This document shows positions 47,045 to 59,284 of a stretch of 64,000 bases of DNA, one piece after another (position 1 is the stretch's first letter; each line of letters starts with the position of its first letter). Location of the stretch: assembly GCA_947579605.1 (NCBI GenBank), contig OX388319.1:25309447-25373446 (forward strand), written 5' to 3'. The notes beneath the pieces were generated by a model. That model saw nothing but the letters and a program-made list of their open reading frames with translations. It was not told the origin of the DNA and ran no database searches. Both the position numbers and the translations under genes were made by a program. The stretch comes from Athripsodes cinereus. Its lineage: Eukaryota > Arthropoda > Insecta > Trichoptera > Leptoceridae.

Positions 47045-47290
47045 GTTTTGTTTATTTATTTATTTTATTCTTCACTGTACATTGGGTACAATTCAAAACA
47101 GTATCATAAAAATATCAGTTATACAATTAATATTGTTGAAGGGTGTTTGTGTTTACTCTATGGAAATTTATATTAAATAATTTAAAACACTTATTTGTAA
47201 ATTAGTTACACAATTGAATGTACAGAGGGCGAGTTTATCCCTAAAATTAGATAAAAAATTCTTTGTTTTCCAACTAACTCGGTTATCAAA
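47045..47290 (-). mobile_element. LINE-E 3' end
   Basis: TTTATTTATTTATTTTATTC, TTCACTGTACATTGGGTACA, ATAAAAATATCAGTTATACA, GAGGGCGAGTTTATCCC. Same order as 40820-41240 without the amplification. Confidence 0.7.
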
Positions 47291-47646
47291 ATTAAAATTA
47301 AAAATCATATTCATACATAATATATATTTCTATACACATACATATTAACAGTAATAGTAGAAATAAAAATACAACATAAAGCAAACAAAAGCAAAAGATC
47401 ACATGCAAACAACAATGTACTTATGGACACATAATATTATATTATAATAATTAAAATTAAAACATAATTGCAGCGTGCACATGCATAAGGGAAAGGGATT
47501 TAGGGGTCAGATGCTAAATTCAATGAAAGGAAATGATTTTTGTTTTGTTTCGCAGCCATTTCCGCTGGGTTCATTTCATGGAGGAAATGTCTAAATAAAA
47601 CTTAGAGATGAAAAAGAAAACAAATCGTTTTGATTATGTCGTATAT

Positions 47647-47960
47647 CAGTGGTCATCAACCTTTTTATCGCCGCGGACCGATCAACGTTTGATAATTTTA
47701 CCGCGGCCCGTTGAGGTGGAGACGTAAATTGTTTACAATGAAAATGTGAAAGTTGGGACCTTAGGTCTGTTGTTTAGGTCTCAGATTCCCAGAATAAATG
47801 ATTTATTTTCCTTACACTCCAATTGCTTTCTCCCGTCGCCAGATTTTTGTAAAGGCGTAGAAATATGATAAAAATCACGATCTCCTAAGTTTGGTTAAGA
47901 AATCTTCTAATGAAAAAGACTGATCTTTTTGTTCCTTTTTGCGGCCCTGTGCCACTATAT
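47647..47960. mobile_element. hAT-type 5' end, truncated
   Basis: CAGTGGTCATCAACCTTTTT and GCCGCGGACCGATCAACG, with a mirrored CGCGGCCCG, are typical of an hAT terminus. No matching right end or TSD was found. The right limit is approximate. Confidence 0.55.
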
Positions 47961-48481
47961 ATAAATATAAAACGAAAAAAATATGTTCATCTGAAAACTA
48001 TCATCATCACAGAGCAAAAATATGCTTATTTTGTGATGGAGGTGTAATTATGATTGATTTATTGCTGCACTATGATTATGATTAGATAAGGTCGGCGTAA
48101 AATGCGCAAGTTTCCACCAGTCAACCGTGACTCTGCTCATAGATATTCATAGCTGTTAGTGTTAATCATTTTTGTTTTATAGTGAATCACAAAATACAAT
48201 AATACATTGTTTGGTAAATTTAATATTTTATAATAATTCAAACCTGGAATCGCCCGGAAAATAGTCATAAATTAATGATGGGTCCTCCTGATGTAGTCGA
48301 TCGCTTTTAAGAAACCCCCTCTGTCCTGCACATCGTGGTGCAGTTATTTAACCATCTCGTCTCTGACCACTCACGAATATTTCAGAATCAGGAGTGACGC
48401 CTTCTTACAACCCCTCTACGCCTTAGTTCTTTCATCCCACAGCCCATCGTTCTTGTCATTACCAAATCGATGTTCTTTTAT

Positions 48482-48612
48482 TACTACTACTACTATACCA
48501 TCACGGCATATTCCACAAGCGGGGTAGCCAGCAGATTAGCCGGACGTAATAAACATGCAAGCCGTCATCTCTGACATTCATTAAAAAAGACATTCACCTT
48601 ATCGCCGAATTT
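48482..48612 (-). mobile_element. SINE-A 3' half
   Basis: (CTA)n, TACCATCACGGCATATTCC, ACAAGCGGGGTAGCCAGCAG, AAACATGCAAGCCGTCAT. Confidence 0.85.
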
Positions 48613-48757
48613 AAGATATTATATTACTTTTTTGACTGTTTTTTTAAAAACACTCGAATACTTATCGAAATTAATATAATGAAATCCTAAACGTGTCCAC
48701 AATTCTGACAACTAGATATCAGGAAAACTGTACAACTATTTCAATGTTAATAAATAA

Positions 48758-48890
48758 GATAAGATTTTGGGTTGGAAGAAATTGCTCCTCTGTGATAAAT
48801 GCGCCCTCTGTTTATTGATTGTTTTTGATTTGAATGTATTTTTATATAAGTTTGCCTGTAATCAATGTACAATAAAGAAAAAATAAATAC
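48758..48890 (+). mobile_element. LINE-E 3' end
   Basis: TTTTGGGTTGGAAGAAATTG, GATAAATGCGCCCTCTG, AATCAATGTACAATAAAG followed by an A-rich tail. Confidence 0.65.
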
Positions 48891-49324
48891 AGATACATTG
48901 TTGTATATTTTTACTCCAGGGACACTGTAAAAGACTATGTTAGTTAGCATAGAGATCATCGGTTTTTCAATTACCTGTCTGATACAGGCCCCCCCACAAA
49001 GGACAAATTATTACTACTAGGTATAAATAAGCATTCATACTAATGAATTTCAATACGTATTTATTTTCACCTGACATTAGTTCATGTGAGTCATGTACCT
49101 ATATTATTTGTCTAAGTGAGACATGTTATTATACGTCTAAATATTTTTTTTCAGTATTCATCTCTTTGTGTGTATGTTTGCATAGGTAAAAACATTTTTT
49201 ACTTCTGTGTAAATATCTGTAGATACATACATAAACAAAAATCGCAGTCTGTCTTGAGTAAAGTGTGTTGCTCTCCAACCCAAAATATTATAACTTTGTA
49301 TATATACTTTTTTGCATTGTAAAT

Positions 49325-49412
49325 TGTGTATCGTCGCGTTAGTATCCATAATACAAGATTTATATCTCAGTTTGTGATTTCTCGTTCCGTGTAAATTATT
49401 GTCCATGTGTAT
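49325..49412 (+). mobile_element. SINE-C 3' part
   Basis: TATCGTCGCGTTAGTATCCA, TAATACAAGATTTATATCTC, AATTATTGTCCATGTGTATA. It abuts the 3' end of the RTE element at 49416. Confidence 0.7.
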
Positions 49413-49415
49413 ATA

Positions 49416-50225
49416 TAATGAGTTACAATCCACTGGATTGGTTTGCAACGAGTTTTGACCTTCTTCTCCATTCCTCCCTGTTCTCAGCCAGTCTTTTCAG
49501 CTCTACGTATGAGCCACAGTTCATGTCCCTCTTCAGTTGGTCCATATACGCATCTCTTGGTCGGCCTCTGCCATTTGTCCCCTCGGTCTTACCCTCCGCA
49601 ATGGCGATGAGTAGTCCTGGGTGCCTGATGTTGTGGCCAATCCAGTTAGCTCGCTGTTGGCTGATTCTCTTAAGAAGTTGCCTTTTTTCGCCTACCCTGG
49701 TTAAAACTTCTTCATTTTCGATGTGTTCCGACCAATGGATCTTCAACATGCGTCTGTAGCACCACATTTCAAAGGCCGCCAACCGTCCGCTCTCACTCTT
49801 GCTGATGGTCCACGTCTCGCAACCATAAAGCAGAATGCTCCATACAAAGGCTTTAGTAAGGTTCTTCCTTACGCTTAAATCAATATTTGGGGATTCCAAT
49901 ATCTTAGATTTTTTGTTAAAAGCAATCCTTGCCTGGTTTATTCTGCTCACAATTTTCGATTTGGAGCGTCCATCTTGGTTTATTTTGCTGCCCAAGTACA
50001 CGAATTCTCTTACTTGTTTGATGCTCACTCCATTTATGGCAATGTTCGCAGTTGCTTCCTCTTTCCCAACGACCATACATTTTGTTTTGTCTTTATTTAT
50101 TTTCATGTTGTACTTTGACAACAGTATACTTTCCATTTTTCCTAAGGCTTCGTTCAGCTCCATCTCGGAGTCTGCAAGCAGTGCTATGTCGTCAGCATAT
50201 GTTATGTTAATTAGCCAATACTCAT
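49416..50225 (-). mobile_element. RTE-like LINE, 3' part with 246-codon open frame
   Basis: The minus-strand frame 49423-50163 encodes the end of a reverse transcriptase and its C-terminal region: KINKDKTKCMVVG, REFVYLGSKIN, LLYGCETWTISKSE, LAAFEMWCYRRMLKIHW, RANWIGHNIRHPGLL, GRGRPRDAYMDQLKRDM, ENREEWRRRSKLVANQS. Reading continues upstream to about 50225 (LALLADSEMELNEALG-like), then is lost. The catalytic FADD-containing part is mostly missing, so this is a 5'-truncated, dead copy. The 3' UTR is very short (TGTAACTCATTATATATA), as in RTE elements. A relative lies at 56010-56510. Confidence 0.9.
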
Positions 50226-50640
50226 TCTTTGTGAGTACGACTAAAAGGGTTTAATCGTTTGGCATTATCTCTTCTTTCCCTATACCTACATTCAAATGTT
50301 CAACTATTAAAGGTAAATTTACCTACTATACACATAATACACTCTAATATTACTTGGCTCGGTAAAAAGTAATTAGTAGGTACGTGTGTTCCTTCTCCCC
50401 GCCTGGACCCGACAAAAAAAAAACAAACAAAACAAAATGGAAAGCGTTCACCCTTCCTAGTCACGTAAACATGATTTCGTGTAGGTATAATAATATGTAC
50501 ATTAGTTTAATGAGTACTTTGTTTACGTGTAGCTTTGAGTGTGTGTAATAATATAATGATAAGGGTGTACTTTCCCTTCTGAAATAGAAAGTCTTTATTA
50601 TAGCGTTATATACCTACTAGTACCACATAAATGTTACAGG

Positions 50641-50676
50641 TCAACCCTACTACCTCTAAATAGCCAGTAGGGTTGA
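50641..50676. repeat. 11-bp stem hairpin
   Basis: TCAACCCTACT / AGTAGGGTTGA with a 14-bp loop. It resembles the core of small hAT termini, but no TSD was seen. Confidence 0.45.
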
Positions 50677-51089
50677 TATTATTTATAGTGCTGTTTTCAA
50701 CATTATCAATCCCATGGTCGATTTTACTTTTTAAACATATTTTTCTATCTAAATACTTATAATATTATTTATTTATTTATTTATTACATAGAGACACACA
50801 CAGTAGGTTGATAAAACATTTATGAAAAATAAAAAGAGAGAATAATGTTGATCTGATCAGGCCAACCCACCAATTAGGCGTGTCTACAGCATACATAAAG
50901 TATAAACCACATATACACAAAATGGCAACAATTGGAGATGAAGAAACAGCGCCCGACTAATGCAAGTCCAGTTTAACCGAACTCACACTAAACATGCGCC
51001 TGTTACATTAAACTATTGCAAGGAAAAAAATATACATTTTAGAAAAAAAAACAATACACACACTTAAATCATTATGCATAAAGAAAGCA

Positions 51090-51340
51090 TCACGACATCT
51101 CACGAGTTAAGCCAGCGGACTATATTAAACTTTTTTTACCACTACTAATTTCCCTAAGTGGGGTGACTAGAAGACCAGCCGCACGAAATTAACATGCTAG
51201 CTGTCCTCTCCGTGTCAACAAAAAATAAGACATCCAAGATGGGTGACATACCACACTTATGATGTAAAATGACTTTATTTTTTCGAACGTCTGCTTTTTA
51301 CAGAAAATTTACGGAAAAGTCTGAGAGGCCAATTCGGACT
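51090..51340 (-). mobile_element. SINE-A copy with a second tail fragment in front
   Basis: A partial tail (ATCACGACATCTCACGAG) at 51090-51125 is followed by a long copy from 51142: CTAAGTGGGGTGACTAGAAG, TAGCTGTCCTCTCCGTGTC, GATGTAAAATGACTTTATTT, TTTCGAACGTCTGC. Confidence 0.8.
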
Positions 51341-52004
51341 GTTAGTCGCCCTACTATTATACTAGATAAAACAGTTATTTCCTTGGATGTTCTCGTTTTA
51401 ATTTCTTTGCTATCGGACTCATACAGTTTTATACTTTGCTAAATGTCTTGGGACACGTCATGGAAACATTCATATTATTATCGCCTAGTAGGCTTACGTA
51501 TGTAGTGTACCTACTTCGTAGAAGTATGAAGAATTTTCACATTTCCGCCTTAGTTTATACTGTTATAGGTTCCACGTGCCGTGTTGGACGTAATAAAATT
51601 CTATATACAGAAACAGTGCCTGCCTTTCAGTATTATTGCCTACATAATAAGTGTATAATAATAAATCATAACATTATCAGACAAAGTTCATTGCACGCAT
51701 TTTATTAATAGAACAAATCTTAGTGTTTGTCGATTCTCTTTTTACAATTAACCTCATACAATAGTCACGTAATATGTAAATTTAATACATAAAAATATCA
51801 TGTGAAACTTAAAGATAATAGTGTCACCTTATTTGGTAGTGCCCTGGACGGGAATTTGAACCCGCAAAGATGAATCTTTTAATGTATGTATGTGTGGCAT
51901 TCTGGACCTATTGATTTAACAATAAATTTTTCAGGCAGTAGATTACATCGATGGTCACCTCATGTAGGTCTACCCCAACCAAACTCAAAGCCATAAAGAG
52001 GACA

Positions 52005-52500
52005 CAATTTATTTATTTATTCTTTACTGTACATTGATTACAAAAAAACATTACATAGAAATAGAATAAAAATAATAATTATTATTTATTGAACATAACA
52101 ATTAAGACAGATACAACAATATAATATATAGAATATTTAATTAAAACTATTAACGAAACATATCCTTCTTATGGAGACAAGTCTCGTGTAAAGGAGGAAA
52201 ATGTTATCAAATACAATCAATAAACAGAGGGCGAGTTTATCGCAGAATCACAATATCTTTCAACTTACTCAAATTCATGCAAACTTCATTATATAATTTT
52301 TAGAAAGGAAAAGAGGAGGTGTAAGGGAAAAGTATAGCTAAGAAATGGGACTAGGACACCAGGTGCTACATTTTGAGTGATATAATTATCCTTGGCCGCT
52401 GGTGAAGAGTGGGGAGCAATCTTATTTTGGAAGGCAGACAACGAGCTCCATGAACTGAAAATGAGTTCGCGAAATTGTTCGAGCTTTGAGCTATACAATA
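52005..52500 (-). mobile_element. LINE-E 3' end interrupted by LINE-H 3' end
   Basis: LINE-E pieces lie at 52005-52065 (TTTATTTATTTATTCTTTAC) and 52206-52290 (AGAGGGCGAGTTTATCGCAG). LINE-H 3' UTR fills 52066-52205 (TTATGGAGACAAGTCTCGTG, TAAAGGAGG). A 69-codon minus-strand frame at 52289-52498 directly upstream may be the end of the LINE-E ORF, though no motif supports it. Confidence 0.7.
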
Positions 52501-52989
52501 CGGTTTATTGTCTGGCATTATATGCCGAAAACAATTGACATCTAGAATTAACTTTAACCAAACATTAAGTCTAATAAATATTTTGCAATAGCAGTTAATT
52601 TGTATTCATGATCACGGTTGTTTGTATGTACTTATCTAATTTTGTCTATGCATACAAATTGTACCTATAATGTAATGTGTACTTAGCTCTACTGCTTATT
52701 ACTATAGTTAATGTATCATTAAACTATTGTATCCACTTACTTGTTAGTTACTCTACACACAAATAATGTTCCATCATAATCTGACTGATCAATTTATCCG
52801 TGTGGCTGTCAGACGTCCTAGACGTGTAAAATGCAATGTGCCCTTGTGACGTTCTAATAACACGTACACATATGAAGGTAGTCATTATGGTGCAAACAAA
52901 AGTCACCTATGTGGTAAATTATATTACATACATGTAATATGGCACGGTTATCATAACTATTTCGTATCATTTTTGCTCAAATAATATTT

Positions 52990-53265
52990 ATTTGTATTGC
53001 TAGCCTACTTCTCTCCACTGCTGAATATAGGCCTCTTCAAAACTCTTCCACTTTTTTCGATCTCGAGCAACACGACACCACTGTTTTCCCATCACCTGGA
53101 CGATATCGTTGACCCATCTTTTTTGGGGTCTTCCAACACTTTTGTCCTCCAACGACCTCCATTCAAGAATTCTGGAAATCCACCTGCCATCCTCTCGCCT
53201 TGCTACATGACCAGCCCATTGCCATTTCAGCTTGGAGACTTTATCTATAATGTCGACAACTTTTG
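52990..53265 (-). mobile_element. RTE-like LINE C-terminal remnant
   Basis: Minus-strand reading KVVDIIDKVSKLKWQWAGHV, ARREDGRWISRILEWRS, GRPQKRWVNDIVQVMGKQWC, RVARDRKKWKSFEEAYIQQW is the typical end of a widespread insect RTE lineage. It differs from LINE-F, LINE-G and the 49416 family. Confidence 0.88.
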
Positions 53266-53449
53266 TCTATTGTCGAATCGGACAAAAGACACCATCCGAC
53301 TAAAGACAAAAGTTGCTCAAAAAATACACTTTCTAAACTATTAATCGCGGGTTGGATTTGTAAGATAATTATGTAAGAAATAACATTTAACGTTAGCCTA
53401 ATTATGAAAGTAGAAGCTGTAAAAGACAGTGTTTAGTTTTCATTTGTCT

Positions 53450-53690
53450 TACAATGGCTGCCAGTATGGTGTAGAGGTAACACTCTTGCTTTTTAGTCAC
53501 GAGGTCCTGGGTTTGATTTCCGGCCATTGAAAAATGAAAAATGCCCTCAACTGTCCTGGGTCTGGATGCTATATGTAAATGTGTTTTATAGCTTTATCGT
53601 CACGTTACCACCCGTTAAACGAGATTCATATCTTAATTTGAGATTAGCTCGATCTTTGTAAATTGTCCATATGTATGTTACGTATATGGT
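53450..53690 (+). mobile_element. SINE-C copy, full length
   Basis: A-box-like TGGTGTAGAGGTAA, B-box-like GGGTTTGATTTCC, then a middle TCCTGGGTCTGGATGCTATA and a 3' domain CGTCACGTTACCACCCG, GAGATTAGCTCGATCTTTGT, AATTGTCCATATGTATG. A tRNA-derived SINE. Confidence 0.82.
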
Positions 53691-54439
53691 TTGTTTACTT
53701 TTAATATTGAAAATCAGCTTGCAAATAATTTTAATGGTGTACATTCAGTACGATGTATTTATTAGAATATCTTATTTTCTATTATAGTCTCAACGCGTTA
53801 TTTATTTAGAAGGCAGAATATGACGAATGTGTTCATTAGATACGTTTAATCCTTAGGCTAACACCACTCGAGGGAGATCGTTCAAATAGATAGGTAGATA
53901 GATAGTCTCAATGAATGAATCTTATTCATTGCCATGCACAAGGCACAGGTAGTCATATTTCAGGCAACAATAATAATATCTCAGTGCTATCTGTATACTG
54001 TATTGTGTTGTAACGCTCCGCGTACCATCCCGACCAGCGAACCGTTTCAGTGTAACAAACCACCAAGGAGACAGGGTCCAGTAAGTGTGGCTGAACCAAC
54101 AAAGGCAAACGTTTTATTATTAAAGTACCACTTTATACTAAATTATTATATTCTTTCCTGGCCTCCACGATGTTGGCGTATCACTCAGATCATTTTTTCT
54201 ACTGTTGTGCTAATTGAAATTGTTAGTTAGACGTAAGAGCCGTTGTTTCTTTCTCTCACATTCTAGATTCATATTAAACCTGCAATATTTATCAGCTGGA
54301 ATGATTGTCTTCAATATGTCATTTTGTGATCAGATGCAGCAAACTGTTTTTAGTTTGGGAAATTATAAAACGTGCATTCTTAATTCTAATAGGCACATCT
54401 TATGACCACGTTTCATTGAAATAAATCGATTATATAGAC

Positions 54440-54668
54440 GAGTCTTATGATTATCTGAAAGAGGGGGTGTGAGGAAGCGTGGACGTCCAAGAACCACGTG
54501 GATCAAATTCTTGAGGACGACCGCGTGTTGAGTAAGAGAAATCGGCGTGCATGTATGAGAAACTGTATGAATGTAGGGGAAGCGAAAGAAGTATATAAAG
54601 ATATATATGGCGTTCCGTTCTTTCTGCCTACCCCAACTGGGACATGGCGTGAGGGTGTAGTATAGTCT
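54440..54668 (+). mobile_element. LINE-G C-terminal and 3' end
   Basis: GTGTGAGGAAGCGTGGACG, TGTTGAGTAAGAGAAATCGG, CGTGCATGTATGAGAAACTG, GGCGTTCCGTTCTTTCTGCC, TACCCCAACTGGGACATGGC, GTGAGGGTGTAGTATAG. Confidence 0.8.
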
Positions 54669-55004
54669 TATGATTAATAAGTAACTATAGAAGTAGTGGG
54701 GTTATTCAAATTTCTAGGTAAACTGCTAGTATGTAACTAAACGTTTTTTCAACGGAAACAATTTATTGAGGTGTTTTAAAATTATTGAATTGTAAGTAAG
54801 TTTTTTGTATAACCGTTTATCTGATGAATACAATATTCTTAAACCTCTCGCTTCAGTAACCATACTTGTAAGTTTTACTAATGTAATTTGTATTGTAACC
54901 CGTTTGTTTATATGTCTTTTACAGCCGTCGTTTCTAGACAAGTAATATGAAAACTAATGCCTTCTATATGGACTTTCATGTATGGAGCGTGTTCATGGAC
55001 ATAT

Positions 55005-55172
55005 TTTTAAAAGATCAATCTTGGTTTGTCGTAAACCCATATGCACCCCCGAACACCTTCACACCAAGCAATAACATGTGCCTTGAAAATGGAATAGGTC
55101 GCAAAGAAATTCGAACTGCGGGCTTTGCAAAGCGAAGTTTAAAACTCTACTATTAGGTTACCGATCACTACG
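55005..55172 (-). mobile_element. SINE-B copy, diverged
   Basis: Minus strand GATCGGTAACCTAATAGTAG (A box) and GCAGTTCGAATTTC (B box), then TGCATATGGGTTTACGAC and AAGATTGATC near the end. Confidence 0.6.
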
Positions 55173-55203
55173 TCAATTTTATTGTTTTCATTCATTCCTT
55201 TAT

Positions 55204-55297
55204 CCCATCACGACATTTTTTATAGGTGGGGTAACCAGCAGACTAATTTCATGTAATAAACACGTAAATCGTTCTCTCTGTGTCAACAAAAAAATTG
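55204..55297 (-). mobile_element. SINE-A fragment
   Basis: CCATCACGACATTTTTTATA, GGTGGGGTAACCAGCAGAC, GTAATAAACACGTAAATCG. Confidence 0.7.
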
Positions 55298-55426
55298 GAT
55301 TTCATGAAGATATTTTTGGGAAAAATATATTATTGAATTTTTAATTATTCCTTCGAATTTTCAACCTATACCTATAAAGGTCGTTGTTTTTAACGTAAAA
55401 AATATACGTATTATAGTTTTATATTA

Positions 55427-55522
55427 CTACTTCTACTACACCATCACGGCATATTCCACAAGTGGAGTAACCAGCAGACCGGCTGCATGTAATAAGCAGT
55501 GCAAGCTGTCCTCTCTTTGTCT
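55427..55522 (-). mobile_element. SINE-A 3' half
   Basis: (CTA)n, CACCATCACGGCATATTCC, GAGTAACCAGCAGACCGGC, CAAGCTGTCCTCTCTTTG. Confidence 0.82.
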
Positions 55523-56009
55523 ATAAACCCAATTTTGACCAATTTGTACACAGAGCGAACCTTTCATTTTCTCTGTTTCTATAAGAGCATTTTTATTTGA
55601 TTGTGTTTAATTATCAATTCACGATTAAACATACTCTGAGCGAGACCGAGTTCAAAGTTAGTGATATTATGATAAGTAGGTAGGTATACACATTTTCAGT
55701 TGTGACAATGACATAGCTCTCTCAACTCGAGGAGGTGATTCATAGTTTCAATGACTCGGAACAAAAAGCGACGACAGCATACTGCTTCAACAAACCGCAA
55801 AAAAAAATACCAAATCGAACGATGCCATTCGGTAAAAAATATACACGATATTGTTAGGTACACATTTAAGTTTAGGTAATACTGTATTTAAATGGGCGAC
55901 CGAAAAAACAAATAGTCGAATTACATACAATTATGTGACTCTTATACTATTTGGCCGCATTACCAATTTTCTCTTTAAATTTCTAGTCTATACCTACTTT
56001 ATAATTATA

Positions 56010-56510
56010 GTGAGTTACAATCCATTGGATTGGTCTGCAACGAGTTTGGATTTTCTTCTCCATTTCTCCCTATTCTCAGCTAGTCTCTTTAGTTCTACGT
56101 ATGTGCCACAGTTCACGTCCTTCTTCAGTTAGTCCATATAAGCGTCTCTTGGTCAGCTTCTATACCATTTCTGCTTCGGTCTTACCCTCCGCGATGGTGA
56201 TGAGCAGGTCTGGGTCCCTGATGTTGTGGCCAATCCAGTTAGTTCGTTGTTGGCTGATTCTTTTAAAGAGTTGCCTTCTTTCGCCTACCCTGATTAACAC
56301 CTCTTCGTTTTCGACGAGCTCCGACCAATGGATTTTCATCATGCATCTGTAGCGCCATATCTCAAAAGCCGCCAACCGTCGGGTTCACTCTTGCTGATAC
56401 TGCACGTCTCGCAAGCAGAATGCTCCATACAAAGGTTTTAGTAAGGTTCTACTTAACGCTTAAATCAATATTTTGGGATTCCGATATTTTAGATTTTTTG
56501 TAAAAGGCAC
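56010..56510 (-). mobile_element. RTE-like LINE remnant, relative of 49416-50225
   Basis: Minus-strand FEIWRYRCMMKIHWSELVEN, EEVLIRVGERRQLFKRISQQ, RTNWIGHNIRDPDLL is clearly the same family, with the same 3' end (TTGTAACTCACTATAAT). Frameshifted near 56130 and 56390 and 5' truncated. Confidence 0.88.
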
Positions 56511-56875
56511 CACTAGTCTACACAATGTCTACTTTGAAGGTCTTTCGAAATCCAAATAAGTATAGAGGATAAATATATTCATCATTTCCTCTTTTCCGTG
56601 TACATCAGGATAGATCAACTGACTCTCCTATACACTTACACATACCTACACTATTGCGTTAATAAACTAATCTAATTTAGTTTCGTGCACTGTATAATAT
56701 GATGCATGTTATATCGGCCTTGCTTGATGCGTTTAGCTTCCAGCAAGCGACACTTGAAGGTTTGCCTTTTGTGTTGATATTTGTCATTTGTACTATACCT
56801 ATTCATAATAACTGATGTATATATCTATTCTATGACTGATGACATTTTTTATAAATCATTACCTAACCACTTCCT

Positions 56876-57040
56876 TATGGGGCGTGGAGCCAAGAATCGG
56901 TCTCCCACACCTTTCCGTAATTTTAAGATTGTCCTAAAAAAGACAGGTGTTTGAAGAATAAATACATTTTACATCTTAAATTCAGCGATGAAGTTTCCTG
57001 AAAGTTTCAGTGTATTGTTGGCATGGAGAGGATAGTTTGG
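56876..57040 (+). mobile_element. SINE-A copy, 3' end lost
   Basis: GGGCGTGGAGCCAAGAATCG, GTCTCCCACACCTTTCCGTA, CATCTTAAATTCAGCGATGA, TTGGCATGGAGAGGATAG. Confidence 0.8.
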
Positions 57041-58309
57041 ATGGAAAAAAGTGGGAGACCAATTCATTGCCATTGTAATACTTACCATTACGTATTTATA
57101 ACATTCTCTACAGTCCATTTAAGAAAACAGTGTTATCGGTCCTCCAGTTCCATCAACTAACAACTTAAAATTCTAATATTCCAAGATATGTCTATATCAG
57201 TCTACCGAAAACTTATGTACTTCTTATAGAAATTATTAATTTTTAGAATTTCTTTGTTTGTGGAATTAAAAGAATATCATTGTCTTTATGTATGTAATAA
57301 GCCATAAATCAAGATTTTGTAAAATTTCTAGTTGTCGTCCTGTGACACTGGGTCGTCGATATTGTCTTCGTTTCTTTCCGAATTTATCCGGTTTTTGTTT
57401 ACTTCACGTTTGTTTATGTTTTTTTATCAGTTCACCTGCTTTAGATAAACATAATGGTCTGTAAATAATACAAATGTTATTGTTGTATTATTTCACATAC
57501 ATTGCTATGTATTATCAAATTAATATGTACGTATATATTTCACAACCACCCGTACTCACAAACACAGAATAACATTGCTATTCCAACTTTTTAACCTGGT
57601 TTAGTGACAACTTATACACAAGAAGATAACAGCATTGTTCTAACTTTATGTTTGGCTAAAATTATAGAAAAAATCTTGTTTATGGTCGTTTCATTAAAAT
57701 TTTGTCAGGTTGAAACCTCTATTCAAACCAATCAAACTGGAGAATTATCCAGAGTAATCACTAACAGTGAGTCCGAATACCCCTAAATTTTCATACTAGA
57801 CTCTGGTCACTAATTTATTTATTTATTCATGCAAATTCGCGTGTATGTATTATTTTTATGCTCGAGTAAGAGTGTATGTGTGTTGTGACTCATATAAGTT
57901 TTGTTTATTTTTCCGTCATCTAAAATAAAATTCAAATAATATTTATGTTTTCATGAACGTTGTTTTTTCACATATTATTTATTATAAACTACAGACATTC
58001 ATATTTCCACGTATCATCATTGTATCAGGTAAACATGATAATGTGTATTATTTTTTTATCACCTGTTTTTGAAAATTTGCGAGTATTTGTTTATACAGAA
58101 TGCATGAAGCGTTCCAGACTGATCTTTTTTTCTACTTATAATAAAGTATCACACATATACAATATATTGAGAAAGTCAATCTCAACAATTTGAATGTCAA
58201 AATGTTAAAATCAATATTAAATATAATGGACCGGGCCAAAGGGTAAAAATAGTAAAGCGAATAGTATAAACCCAGCAGTATATTTTTTTTTTACAAAATT
58301 AAAATATTA

Positions 58310-58715
58310 AGGAGTATTCACATTTGTTCACTTTCAGTGTTCACTCTGGATGATCCTACAAGATGAATAGGTTTGAACAGGCGTTTCATCAATAGTGATC
58401 ACTAGCGATGACGGAGGAAAGAGATTACCACTCGTCATAATTTTGATGAAAGGCCTTTTCACTGAAATAACAAGTTTTTTCCTATTATTTGTATTATTGT
58501 CATGTTCTCCAGCATTTTATTTTTTTATTTTTAATAACTTGCTTTACATTTATTTCTAAAATAAGTCAAACTACAGTAAATATGATCGTGAGTGTTGACA
58601 TGGCAGTGAAAGCATAGGATGAATAAGTGTGAATAAACATGTTCACTTTCGATAAACTGCGTTGACCCTGACACTCTGGATGATCGTCCAAAGTGAAACA
58701 ATGTGAATGCTACTT
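58310..58715. mobile_element. TA-flanked MITE, 406 bp (copy 2)
   Basis: TA at 58308-58309 and 58716-58717. Shares CACATTTGTTCACTTTCAGT, GGCGTTTCATCAATAGTGAT, GACCCTGACACTCTGGATGA with the reverse strand of 7479-7950. Confidence 0.8.
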
Positions 58716-58779
58716 TAGGTTCAAAGTACGATGATACTAAATGTTTCATTATAAAGGGTTTCTCCCGCAGTTATCATTA

Positions 58780-59155
58780 TGTAAATGTAGCGTGTATGAT
58801 TGTATATAGAGTGAGGAATAAAGATACTAGAAGAATGAGCAGATGCAAGAGTATTGTGGACAGAATGAGTTTAATAAATTGCGATGTTTTGGACATGTAG
58901 AACGAATGGAAAACAAAGAGGTTATACCTGTCTGAAAAAAGAGGTGTGAGGGCGCGGTCGTCCGAGAACAACGTGGCTTGATCACGTGGATCAAATTCTC
59001 AAGGGCAGCTATGTGTTGAGTAAGAGAAATCGACGTGTTTGCATGAGAAATTGAATTAATGTAGAAGAAGCGAAAGAAGTATGTAAGGACAGATCTATAT
59101 GGCGTTCCATCCTCTCTGTCTACCCTACTTGGGATGCGGCGGGAGGGTATAGATA
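58780..59155 (+). mobile_element. LINE-G remnant, longest copy
   Basis: Broken reading VYRVRNKDTRRMSRC, RMSLINCDVLDM, RLYLSEKRGVRARS, then degenerate WLDHV-like and RNR.VCMRN-like parts, ending GGCGTTCCATCCTCTCTGTC, TACCCTACTTGGGATGCGGC, GGGAGGGTATAG. Confidence 0.8.
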
Positions 59156-59164
59156 AATATAATT

Positions 59165-59282
59165 TGATAATTTTATTGAACACAACAAACAATACAAATA
59201 TAACAATACGTAGACTATTTTATAAAAACTTAAAGATAAACATCCTGCTTATAGAGACAATTCTCGTGTAAAGGAGGGTATA
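59165..59282 (-). mobile_element. LINE-H 3' end
   Basis: TTTTATTGAACACAACAAAC, CGTAGACTATTTTATAAAAA, ATCCTGCTTATAGAGACAAT, TCTCGTGTAAAGGAGGG. It lies head to head with the LINE-H ORF on the other side of the MITE. Confidence 0.8.
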
Positions 59283-59284
59283 TA

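Noticed and set aside
49835..50254. 139-codon open frame on the plus strand
   Set aside because: Antisense of the RTE-like ORF on the minus strand; its hydrophobic look comes from the complement of LINE codons.
53450..53530. Possible tRNA gene
   Set aside because: tRNA-like boxes are followed by a SINE-C body found at several other places; no acceptor stem.
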